Assembly (NCBI GenBank): GCA_016709495.1
Contig: JADJMS010000025.1
Location: 1-17,457 of the forward strand
DNA from: Candidatus Dechloromonas phosphorivorans
Lineage (GTDB): Bacteria > Pseudomonadota > Gammaproteobacteria > Burkholderiales > Rhodocyclaceae
Direction of reading: 5' to 3'
Length of the DNA: 17,457 nucleotides
The notes under the pieces are model-generated. The model saw only the letters and a list, made by a program, of their open reading frames with translations. It was not told the origin of the DNA and did no database searches. The position numbers were made by a program, and so were the translations under genes. Positions 6,675-13,049 of the stretch are shown here, piece after piece. Within the stretch, counting starts at the first letter, position 1; each line of letters begins with the position of its first letter.

Positions 6675-7871
6675 ATGGGGCGTCCCGCCCTGGAAGTCGC
6701 GGACATCTTCCGGACCCATGGGCCGGCCTGGCGTCAGGCTCAGCACGCGCACCTGAGTCTCTCGCAACTCAAGGTCATGTCGGCCATCGAGCAGTGCCGC
6801 ACGGCGGCGCTGGGGGGACATGTGTTGCGCTGCGATGCCTGCGACCACCTCGAAATAGCCTATAACTCCTGCCGCAACCGGCATTGCCCGAAATGTCAGG
6901 CGCGTGCTGCGCAACGCTGGCTGGAAGCACGGCAAGCGGATTTGCTGCCGGTGGCGTATTACCACGTGGTGTTTACCTTGCCGGCGCCGATCAGTGCCAT
7001 CGCCTATACCAACAAGGCGCTGATCTATCGGTTGTTGTTCGAGGTGGCGGCCGAGACGCTGCGGACGATTGCCGGTGATGTCCGGCATCTGGGCGCGCAA
7101 ATCGGCGTGACACTGGTGCTGCACACTTGGGGCTCGGCAATGACCCACCATCCCCATGTGCACGGCATCGTGCCGAGTGGCGGGCTGTCGGCCGATGGCC
7201 AACACTGGGTCGCTTGCAAACCGGGCTTCTTCTTGCCGGTCAGAGTGCTCTCAAGGTTGTTTCGCCGGCGCTTTCTCGAAGAGCTGACCAAAGCGCAGGG
7301 CGCTGGCCTGTTGCGTTTCTACGGTGAGTTTGCCGGCCTGGCCGAAGCAGCGGCTTTCGCCGATTGGCTGGCGCCCCTCCGGCAGTGTGAGTGGGTCGTC
7401 TATGCCAAGCGCCCGTTTGCCGGACCGGCTGCCGTCCTCGCCTATTTGTCGCGTTATACCCACCGGGTGGCGATTTCCAATCAACGACTGGTGGCGATGG
7501 ATGAGCGCGGCATCACCTTCCGCTGGAAGGATTACCGGAGCAAGGAAGGAGCGCGCCTCAAGACGATGACGCTGAGCCCGGCAGAATTCATGCGTCGCTT
7601 CCTGCTGCATGTGCTGCCCGGTGGATTTCATCGCATCCGCCACTTTGGCCTGTTGGCCAATGGCGGGCGCCGGGAGAATCTGGCGAAGGTGCGCGAACTG
7701 TTGCAGGTGGCGCCAATGCCCCAGCCGGAAACGGCGGATACCTCGGTATCCGCAACACTTGCTCAGCCCACCTTCGTTTGCCCGGGGTGTGGTGCGGCCA
7801 TGGTCGTCATCGAGACCTTGGGTCGCGGGCCACTGATCCGCGCACCGCCGTTGCCGGAGGGGGCTTCATGA
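6675..7871 (+). CDS. IS91-family HUH/Y2 transposase
   Basis: A full-length 398-residue transposase. The N-terminal zinc ribbon has C53-x2-C56 and C66, H70, C71-x2-C74 (SCRNRHCPKCQ). The HUH motif is HPHVHGIVPSGG (H161-V162-H163), and the paired catalytic tyrosines are in AYLSRYTHR (Y257 and Y261), the arrangement of IS91 Y2 enzymes. Conserved RWKDYRSKEGARLKTM and HVLPGGFHRIRHFGLLAN follow, then a C-terminal zinc finger starting FVCPGCG (C369, C372). The enzyme nicks one strand at the element's ori end and drives rolling-circle transposition. The frame is intact. The stop codon is part of an 8-bp inverted repeat (7867-7874 with 7900-7907). Confidence 0.95.
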   Translation: MGRPALEVADIFRTHGPAWRQAQHAHLSLSQLKVMSAIEQCRTAALGGHVLRCDACDHLEIAYNSCRNRHCPKCQARAAQRWLEARQADLLPVAYYHVVFTLPAPISAIAYTNKALIYRLLFEVAAETLRTIAGDVRHLGAQIGVTLVLHTWGSAMTHHPHVHGIVPSGGLSADGQHWVACKPGFFLPVRVLSRLFRRRFLEELTKAQGAGLLRFYGEFAGLAEAAAFADWLAPLRQCEWVVYAKRPFAGPAAVLAYLSRYTHRVAISNQRLVAMDERGITFRWKDYRSKEGARLKTMTLSPAEFMRRFLLHVLPGGFHRIRHFGLLANGGRRENLAKVRELLQVAPMPQPETADTSVSATLAQPTFVCPGCGAAMVVIETLGRGPLIRAPPLPEGAS

Positions 7872-8257
7872 ACGACACCCAACCCATCATCTCGACAACC
7901 GTTCATGGGTTCACATCGGTGCGGCCTCGATTTGCCTGCTGGGGTAATAGCCACGGATTTGACCGAGCGCATTCCCTAAAATTCAAGCTATCCCCGTCAG
8001 GAATGATACGCCGCGGTACGAATGGCTCATCGGCACGGCCCAAAGATTACGCCTGGTCCGCCAGGCAAAGCTCAAATCCCCATAGCCGAGTCGCCGGCAA
8101 ATAACCACCTTGGTTCACCCCGCGGTTTCCTCCCTGGGGGCTTCTCCAACGCCTGCCCGTTGGCTTCTTCACAGCCTGAACCGCGGGCGCGTAAGGGCAG
8201 GCATCGGACAACCCTTAACCTTGCTGCCGTAGCCGGATTTGGAAAGCGGACGCTCAG
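7872..8257. other. Structured non-coding tail of the IS91 element
   Basis: This stretch has no convincing gene; two short open frames lack family signals. It holds three sets of complementary segments. CATGAACG 7867-7874 pairs with CGTTCATG 7900-7907. CCCGCGGTT 8119-8127 pairs with AACCGCGGG 8179-8187 and encloses a small hairpin CCAAC (8146-8150)/GTTGG (8159-8163), whose 8-nt loop GCCTGCCC (8151-8158) is fully complementary to GGGCAGGC at 8195-8202. TAAGGG 8192-8197 can instead pair with CCCTTA 8212-8217. The location fits the ori end used by IS91 transposases. Confidence 0.55.
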
Positions 8258-8326
8258 GAACGTTCAAGCTCAGGGGCGCGGAGCCGGCTTGCCGGCATAG
8301 CGTCCATCTGGAGCGCAATGTTAGGC
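8255..8326 (-). other. attC: attC site of cassette 3 (HEPN), degenerate R' core
   Basis: On the minus strand the R'' box GCCTAAC (8326-8320) overlaps the TAG stop of the HEPN gene. A G/C stem with GCCGGC TTGC-type loop segments follows, and the site ends ACG|TTCCTG (8261-8255). The R' core GTTCCTG departs from GTTRRRY, perhaps because the IS91 right end abuts it. Confidence 0.65.
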
Positions 8327-9303
8327 TAGACCCCATGAACCGGGACTCCGCCTGTGTGAAATGGAAACTGGAGGGACATGGTTTCCTCGATAATTTCGCG
8401 GACAAGTGTCAGTGCCGCTGTGCTTTCTTGTTTGGTCGCATGGCGACGGCCAAATTGGTGCGCTATCCCATTTCTAACAGTTCTAGTGGCGTTGAGAGCC
8501 CCATAGCGCGATGCTGAAAGCAATCCATTCAACTCGAGAATCTCTGTCTTGACCGACGCGGTGTAATCCCGACCTTTAAGTTTGTCTTTACGCTTGCCAG
8601 AAATTGCTTTATTGGCAACAAGTTTGTTCCATAGGTCGTGAATGTACCGTTCAGCAACAAACCAACATAAGACGAGCGCTATGTCATAGTTTCGAAGATT
8701 GTGCTCACTCAATGCTTTCGCAACAGGCAGCAGAGACTGGGTTTTTTCTTCGTCGACAATAATCGCTGACAAGTAGTAAGAACAAAGATCGTTCAAAACC
8801 GCTTTCGGTAGAACAAAACGTCGAAACTCATTTTCGTCTTTTGGCGTCATGCTCCCATGCCGGATCATCTCGTCGCGGTCCAAGCCTCCGTAGTTGCATT
8901 GCCTTATCGCCGTATTCCCCTCGTAGGTAATACGGGTCGTGTCCAGATAATTCAATTCGAAAAACTCTAATGCGCAGATGTTTGTGTTCAAGTGCATGCT
9001 GCATTCGAACAGGAAATACAAAATATTTAGATGTGCGAGATAGGTTTGCCACACGGGTTCAAAGCTTTCGGCCCGAGCGATATCCTCCCAAGTCTTCTCG
9101 ATACGTGCGCTTTCTTCTTCAAGTCGTGCGCTGTGATACTGAACTAGGCCATCTCGACTAACCAGAAATGTCCACCCATCGCCGCAATGCTCAAATACCG
9201 TTTCACGGACGAATGGGGCGAAGTCTTTTCTCGTGAATGAATCGGCCGATAATGCGCTGTCGACGCTAAATCGTTGGTAGGGGTAGAAGCCCAATGCCTT
9301 CAT
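8326..9303 (-). CDS. HEPN-domain protein encoded in integron cassette 3
   Basis: A 325-residue protein with an intact frame. The C-terminal region carries a HEPN ribonuclease-type motif, R277-N-G-I-A-H282 (TRTVRNGIAHQFG, R-x4-H), placed in a helical stretch after a conserved-looking CWFVAERYIHDLWNKLVANK helix (about 213-232), as in RiboL-PSP/ApeA-like HEPN proteins. The N-terminal half is uncharacterised, rich in aromatic and acidic residues (FLFECSMHLNTNICALEFFELNYLD at 97-121), and may be a sensor or target-binding part. HEPN proteins commonly cleave RNA in defence or toxin systems, so an anti-phage role is plausible but is inference. The ATG is 15 nt after the attC core, and the stop overlaps the next attC box, typical for a cassette gene. 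GC content is lower than in the neighbours, suggesting transfer. Confidence 0.72.
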   Translation of the reverse strand: MKALGFYPYQRFSVDSALSADSFTRKDFAPFVRETVFEHCGDGWTFLVSRDGLVQYHSARLEEESARIEKTWEDIARAESFEPVWQTYLAHLNILYFLFECSMHLNTNICALEFFELNYLDTTRITYEGNTAIRQCNYGGLDRDEMIRHGSMTPKDENEFRRFVLPKAVLNDLCSYYLSAIIVDEEKTQSLLPVAKALSEHNLRNYDIALVLCWFVAERYIHDLWNKLVANKAISGKRKDKLKGRDYTASVKTEILELNGLLSASRYGALNATRTVRNGIAHQFGRRHATKQESTAALTLVREIIEETMSLQFPFHTGGVPVHGV

Positions 9304-9311
9304 TTTTCTAG

Positions 9312-9380
9312 GCCTAACGTGAAGGTCACCGGCGCTGCGCGGCTTTATCGCGCAGCGTCCGGTGGGCCGCAGGGTTAGAG
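9312..9380 (-). other. attC: attC site of cassette 2
   Basis: On the minus strand: R'' CTCTAAC (9380-9374), then an imperfect long stem (plus-strand CACCGG-x-GCTGCGCG mirrored by CGCGCAGC-xx-CCGGTG over a GCTTTAT loop), and R' GTTAGGC (9318-9312), a perfect GTTRRRY core. Length is 69 bp. It lies 22 nt after the cassette 2 stop. Confidence 0.85.
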
Positions 9381-9401
9381 GTCATGGTCATAGTAAAGCC
9401 C

Positions 9402-9962
9402 TCAGCTTGCGGAATGACTTGGGTAGCGAGTGGCAAGCCTGTTCTCCAAGCGCACCATTTCCTTCATGACTTTGAAATACTCCCGTTCGAGCTTCTTCGG
9501 CAGGGATATGTAGCCATGTTGGTCGGCCAGGTCGCCAGTGTTCAAGATTTCCATGCGACGCTTGGCGAGAAACAGGAAGCGGACAACATCCATGTCCTTG
9601 ACCAGCGCGTGGCGAATGTTATCAACCTGCCGTCCGTGATATTTGCGGTTGCTGTCCGGCAGGAAGGTGATTGCCTCAAAGCTGCGGGGCCGAGGGGTGA
9701 GGCACAAGAACTCGCCCAATGGGTTGCGCCAAACGGCATGGAATTCTGCCTCGATAAATACACCGGGCCGTTCCCATATGGCCCACCCAATAATTTGTTC
9801 GCCGCCGTGGCAAGAGGCGTGCTCTGGAACGATGACAAAGCATTCGTTCTCTGGCTCACTAAGCATTGGTTGGCAAGCCACTGTGATTGGCTTCTCAGTC
9901 GCGCTGATGCGGTTGCAGAACTCGACAACGTGCGTGGCGGTGGCAGCGGCAGGGAAGAGCAT
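9402..9962 (-). CDS. Uncharacterised cassette 2 protein (186 aa)
   Basis: An intact frame. The central block GWAIWERPGVFIEAEFHAVWRNPLGEFLCLTPRP, then ITFLPDSNRKYHGRQVDNIR, looks like a conserved domain I have seen in short uncharacterised bacterial proteins, but I cannot give it a secure name. It has one cysteine-histidine cluster (ASCHGGEQ), no signal peptide and no membrane span. The C-terminal 40 residues are basic and helical (KKLEREYFKVMKEMVRLENR). ATG at 9962 is preferred over TTG 9965: AGAGG lies 6 nt upstream of it, inside the cassette's own end sequence. The gene is followed by its attC at 9312-9380. The function is unknown. Confidence 0.68.
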   Translation of the reverse strand: MLFPAAATATHVVEFCNRISATEKPITVACQPMLSEPENECFVIVPEHASCHGGEQIIGWAIWERPGVFIEAEFHAVWRNPLGEFLCLTPRPRSFEAITFLPDSNRKYHGRQVDNIRHALVKDMDVVRFLFLAKRRMEILNTGDLADQHGYISLPKKLEREYFKVMKEMVRLENRLATRYPSHSAS

Positions 9963-9968
9963 CAATGA

Positions 9969-10035
9969 CCTCTACGTTTGAATTCACCGGCCTGCGCGGC
10001 TGTTCGCGCAGGTCCGGTGGAATGATGGGTTGGGC
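9969..10035 (-). other. attC: attC site of cassette 1, R' core lacking one base
   Basis: On the minus strand: R'' GCCCAAC (10035-10029), a stem visible on the plus strand as CACCGGCCTGCGCG over GCTGTT to CGCGCAGGTCCGGTG, then R' read as GTAGAGG (9975-9969). GTTAGAG is expected from the cassette 2 rule, so one T (A on the plus strand, at 9974-9975) appears missing. The length is 67 bp. Confidence 0.75.
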
Positions 10036-10045
10036 CGAACCTGTC

Positions 10046-10744
10046 TCATCTGGAACCGCTCTTAGCTTCGCTGATAATCAAACGTTTCACTTCTTGGTGG
10101 ATGCTCTTTCTAAACGCATTGGCTTTTTCCTGCGTTGAATATGACAGAGAAAACTGGCTGCTGCGAGCCTGCGTCTTGGCATTCTGCTTTCCGACTTCAT
10201 GGTTATGCTTGAGGATCGCGCGCCTAGACTCTCCGAAAGCGGACTCCCAGTCGCCGTGTTGTTCCTCAACCTTCTTGAGTTCCGCATTCATATCCGATGC
10301 GATTGCAGATCGTTTGGTGACTAATTCCTGCAATAGATCGGCGGGCTCAAGTGGCGGAACCCACGCCTTTGCACCTGCTGCGTTGGCGTACAGGATAGCC
10401 TCCTTGCGAAGACTATCAATATCGGCAGCGTGGCCGTCCTTACCGTAACGTTGCAAAAAGTCATTGGCAAGAGAATCAATGCAGTCAACTGCGCGCTTTA
10501 ACGGGTATTTCGAACCAAATTCCTTCCACGTTGCCATTTCTTTGTCAGTGAAAGGCCAGTACTTGTTCTTGTCATCTTCCTTGATGGAAGAGTAAGAAGG
10601 AAATACATCGCCACCTATACCCAAGGTGCATGACATGGAAAGCGAAGATAGGAACGATTTCCTCAACTCGAATGTTTGCGCTGTCTTCACTTGTTGCGGC
10701 GTCGTAGCTGGAGTGCCATCGGGCAGTCGATAACGGAAAGTCAT
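10046..10744 (-). CDS. Uncharacterised 232-aa protein, second gene of cassette 1
   Basis: An intact frame with no family I recognise. The N-terminus MTFRYRLPDGTPATTPQQ is followed by a mixed region with aromatic patches (SYSSIKEDDKNKYWPFTDKEMATW, 51-73). The remainder is mostly helical and charged, with a likely coiled coil about 137-165 (LLQELVTKRSAIASDMNAELKKVEEQ) and a basic C-terminal helix (KANAFRKSIHQEVKRLI). No signal peptide or membrane span is seen. Its ATG overlaps the stop of the upstream membrane protein gene (ATGA, 10741-10744), so the two are translationally coupled and probably act together. Its stop is 11 nt from the attC R'' box. Two-gene cassettes often hold defence or toxin-antitoxin modules; that is only a hypothesis here. 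Confidence 0.68.
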   Translation of the reverse strand: MTFRYRLPDGTPATTPQQVKTAQTFELRKSFLSSLSMSCTLGIGGDVFPSYSSIKEDDKNKYWPFTDKEMATWKEFGSKYPLKRAVDCIDSLANDFLQRYGKDGHAADIDSLRKEAILYANAAGAKAWVPPLEPADLLQELVTKRSAIASDMNAELKKVEEQHGDWESAFGESRRAILKHNHEVGKQNAKTQARSSQFSLSYSTQEKANAFRKSIHQEVKRLIISEAKSGSR

Positions 10745-11136
10745 GTATTGAATCTGACTTTCGATCTTGTTTTTTCGTCGCGTGCTAGCGAAAGTTGACG
10801 CTCGATACTCTTTAGATCCTGTGTCAAACGCGAGCGATCTTGCTCCAATTGAGCGAGGCGTTTTTCAGATTCGACGATCTTCGGCGCTTGCTTCTTAATA
10901 ATGCCTTCGTACTCTGCCACTTGCTCAGCGAGTCGTTCCTTCTGATAGACAGGTAGCACCGTATAGAAGTAACCGAATATCGCAACTATCGCCAAGGCTA
11001 TCTGGGCCACATGACTAACGATCTCAATCTTTAGGCCCGCACCTTGCCCAGTCGAGCTACTGAGCTTTGGTTTTCGCAAGGTCTTTCGCCACGCAAGGCG
11101 TTTCTGAATGCGGCCGGCAATTCTTCTTAGTGCCAT
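10741..11136 (-). CDS. Small membrane-anchored coiled-coil protein, first gene of cassette 1
   Basis: A 131-residue product with a strongly basic N-terminus (RRIAGRIQKRLAWRKTLRKPK), one transmembrane helix at about 41-61 (SHVAQIALAIVAIFGYFYTVL) and a long coiled coil from about 66 to 122 (KERLAEQVAEYEGIIKK, SEKRLAQLEQDRSRLTQDLKSIERQL). By the positive-inside rule the basic N-terminus should be cytoplasmic. ATG 11136 lies 8 nt after the cassette boundary core GTTGGGC (11150-11144). The stop overlaps the next gene by 4 nt. The family is unrecognised; a membrane-tethered partner of the 232-aa protein is the simplest reading. Confidence 0.68.
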   Translation of the reverse strand: MALRRIAGRIQKRLAWRKTLRKPKLSSSTGQGAGLKIEIVSHVAQIALAIVAIFGYFYTVLPVYQKERLAEQVAEYEGIIKKQAPKIVESEKRLAQLEQDRSRLTQDLKSIERQLSLARDEKTRSKVRFNT

Positions 11137-11143
11137 TGGTTAG

Positions 11144-11150
11144 GCCCAAC
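11144..11150 (-). other. Recombination core at the 5' boundary of cassette 1 (attI or attC remnant)
   Basis: Minus-strand GTTGGGC matches GTTRRRY exactly and pairs with the R'' box of cassette 1's attC. No matching R'' box is visible in the 200 bp beyond it, so it may be the end of a single-core attI or a damaged attC. Confidence 0.6.
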
Positions 11151-11354
11151 AGTTATTCAACGGACCCACCGGTCCGCATATTGATAATCGTAAAACATGG
11201 CAATCAAGAGTAACTGTTTGATTCATTTTGGGTGGACTCCGGCTGACTGTCCGCATATGCAATGATAGTACGGACCGGCGAAAACCGAATGCCAACAGCA
11301 ATTTTGCCTTCGCAAAATGGCAGCTATGGAGCAGTTTCTTGAAGGCCCGCTTCT
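11151..11354. other. Non-coding region between the cassette boundary and IS1182
   Basis: No gene is supported. A hairpin CGGACC-CACC-GGTCCG lies at 11161-11176. The decamer GTCCGCATAT occurs at 11172-11181 and 11249-11258. CCGGTCCG (11169-11176) is inverted at 11271-11278 (CGGACCGG). A second hairpin ATTTTGC-CTTC-GCAAAAT lies near 11303-11320. This may be a remnant of an attI/promoter region. Confidence 0.4.
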
Positions 11355-12969
11355 GGCCCAGAGTGTGTCAAAACGAGTTAATAAATCTCTGCCACCGACA
11401 CGGATTAGCGCGAATCAAATCATGATTGGCGAAATGGCTGCCGGAATTGCACAGGAAACGACAAAAAGGCCCCTCAAGCCTTCATTGCATCCATTAGCGC
11501 CGCTGTTCCTGTTATTTTCATCACCCGCTTCAGGTTGTAGGCAAGGACATGCAGCCCCATTTCTGTACTTACCCGATCCAGTGTTCTGGTCAGGAAGTGC
11601 GCGCTACCCATCCATAACTTGCGTACCGAATGGATGCTCGACCGTCTGGCGCCGAATACGCATGCTGTCCGGTGCCTGATCCAAACGGTTTTGCATCGTC
11701 TCAAGCACATTCTCATGTTCCCAGCGTGTGACGCGACGCTGTTCTCCGGGCGTGCATTTCTCCTTGATGGCGCATAGCTTGCAGTTCGAACTCCAGTAAC
11801 GGTGCAGCTTCAAGCCTCTCTCAACAGTCGAATAACGCCAGATCAAGGTTTGGTTCGCTGGGCAGCGATATTCATTCTTTTCTGGATCGTAAATGAAATC
11901 TGCCCGATCAAAGCGCCCGTCGGCTTTGGCACCTGATGTTGTCGTTTTAGGAACGATGGCAACGATACCGGCTTCGTGGCAGGCGACAATCTCCTCGCCC
12001 TTGAAGTAGCCACGGTCAGCAATCACGGTGAGCTCTTCGGCTCCCATGGCAGCACGTGCCAGTTTGGCCATGCTGGTCAGTTGGTCTCGGTCGCTACCAA
12101 TATTCGTGACTTGATGAGCCACGATCAGATGATTTTTTGCATCGACCGCAGTCTGGATGTTGTAGCCAACGATCCCAGTACCCCGGGTCTTCATTGAACG
12201 TGCATCGGGGTCAGTCAGGGAAATCTGCTTGTCGGGCGTATCGTTGAGGCGGATCTCGATTTCCTTGAGCGCTTTCATCTGCTCTTTCAATACAGCGATT
12301 TTGTCTTGCAAGCGTTCGCCACGGATTTTGGCAACTGCTGGCTCTTGCCGGTCTGCTGTATCGAGTTCAGTCAGGTAACGATTGATGCTTGATTCGATTT
12401 CTTCCATCCGCCGTTGCAACTTGGCGCTGGTGAAATTTCGGTCACGATTGTTAACCGCCTTGAACTTGCTGCCGTCAATTGCCACCAGCGCCTCGGAAAA
12501 ACAAACCAAGTCTCTGGCACAACACGACAAACTGCCGGCAAACATTCCGGATTGCTTTGCCATTATCTTTGCGGAATCGGGCAATCGTTTTGAAGTCAGG
12601 CATCAGCCGTCCCGTCAGCCACATCAGCTCAACGTTGCGCTGGCTCTCTTTCTCAAGGCGACGGCTGGATTGAATCCGATTCAGGTAGCCGTAAATGTAT
12701 AACTTCAGAAGAATGGCCGGGTGATAACCAGGACGACCGGTAGCGGCAGGATCAACGCCATCAAAACCCAAGTGTCCAAGATTGAGTTCATCTACGAAAA
12801 CATCGACTACACGTACCGGGTTGGTATCCGCAATGTAGTCGTCAAGGCATTCCGGCAGAAGTGTGCTTTGGGTTCTGCTTTCGCCTTCTATGAAGCGTTT
12901 CATCTGAATGCCCCATAATGCAATATGACATAATTATATTACGGGTGGCGTTTTGACACACTCTGGGCC
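11355..12969 (-). mobile_element. IS1182-family insertion sequence
   Basis: A 1615-bp element bounded by perfect 21-bp inverted repeats, 11355-11375 (beginning GGCCCAGAGTGTGTCAAAAC) and 12949-12969. It contains a single transposase gene on the minus strand. No target duplication is evident in the flanks (CTTCT on the left, GGTTT on the right), which suggests rearrangement after insertion or a blunt-type insertion. Confidence 0.85.
11474..12903 (-). pseudogene. IS1182-family transposase, two frameshifts
   Basis: The product, if repaired, is about 476 residues of DDE type. The first frame from ATG 12903 gives MKRFIEGESRTQSTLLPECLDDYI, then VDVFVDELNLGHLGF, GRPGYHPAILLKLYIYGYLNRIQSSRRLE and LMPDFKTIARFRKDN. 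It shifts at the A5 run 12497-12501: with one base fewer, RLGLF continues as SEALVAIDGSKFKAVNNRDRNFT. The second frame holds the catalytic aspartates (AIDGSKF and VIADRGYF) and reaches TVEHPFGT with the catalytic glutamate. A second shift near 11614-11622 then leads to KLWMGSAHFLTRTLDRVSTEM and VLAYNLKRVMKI, ending at 11474. A programmed frameshift is not known for this family. Decay or homopolymer error are the likely causes. Confidence 0.85.
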
Positions 12970-13049
12970 GGTTTCTGCCTGATGGCAATTGCAATATCAG
13001 CGTGCCATTCAGTGAGATGGCATTCCCAGCCTAAATCAGCCCACAGTCT

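Larger units (their letters stand above)
5631..8257 (+). mobile_element. IS91-family element with tyrosine recombinase and HUH transposase
   Basis: The region between the Rieske stop and the first attC holds the two IS91 genes, a 160-bp leader and a 385-bp tail. IS91 elements have no inverted repeats and transpose by a rolling-circle HUH mechanism, inserting next to GAAC or CAAG at the right end. Both tetramers occur at the right boundary (GAAC 8258-8261, CAAG 8265-8268), so the end is placed just before GAAC. The left end is uncertain within about 5631-5750. Both genes are intact, so the element may be active. Confidence 0.65.
8255..11150 (-). mobile_element. Three-cassette integron array without integrase (CALIN)
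   Basis: Three cassettes read leftwards: cassette 1 9975-11149 (two genes), cassette 2 9318-9974 (186 aa), cassette 3 8261-9317 (HEPN protein). Each ends in an attC-like hairpin. The first seven bases at each cassette's 5' boundary are the reverse complement of the R'' box of that same cassette's own attC, exactly as circularisation requires: GTTGGGC with GCCCAAC for cassette 1, GTTAGAG (one base lost at 9974-9975) with CTCTAAC for cassette 2, GTTAGGC with GCCTAAC for cassette 3. No intI gene is found in the window; the nearby tyrosine recombinase is XerD-like. Confidence 0.8.

Noticed and set aside
7872..8300. Short open frames in the IS91 tail as genes
   Set aside because: Low-complexity composition, no domain signal, and the stretch is dominated by inverted repeats.
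9384..9968. Plus-strand frame opposite the cassette 2 gene
   Set aside because: The minus-strand frame has the ribosome-binding site, the cassette orientation and the attC at its 3' end; the plus frame has none of these.
12475..12584. Programmed ribosomal frameshift in the IS1182 transposase
   Set aside because: The family normally has one uninterrupted frame, the site is a plain A5/T5 run, and a second unrelated shift occurs near 11620.
12990..13022. Minus-strand sigma-54-like element (TGGCACG with TTGC) downstream of the flavodoxin gene
   Set aside because: The spacing between GG and GC is 12 instead of 10 and it points into IS1182; the nearby TGCCAT/ATGGCA hairpin has no T-run either.
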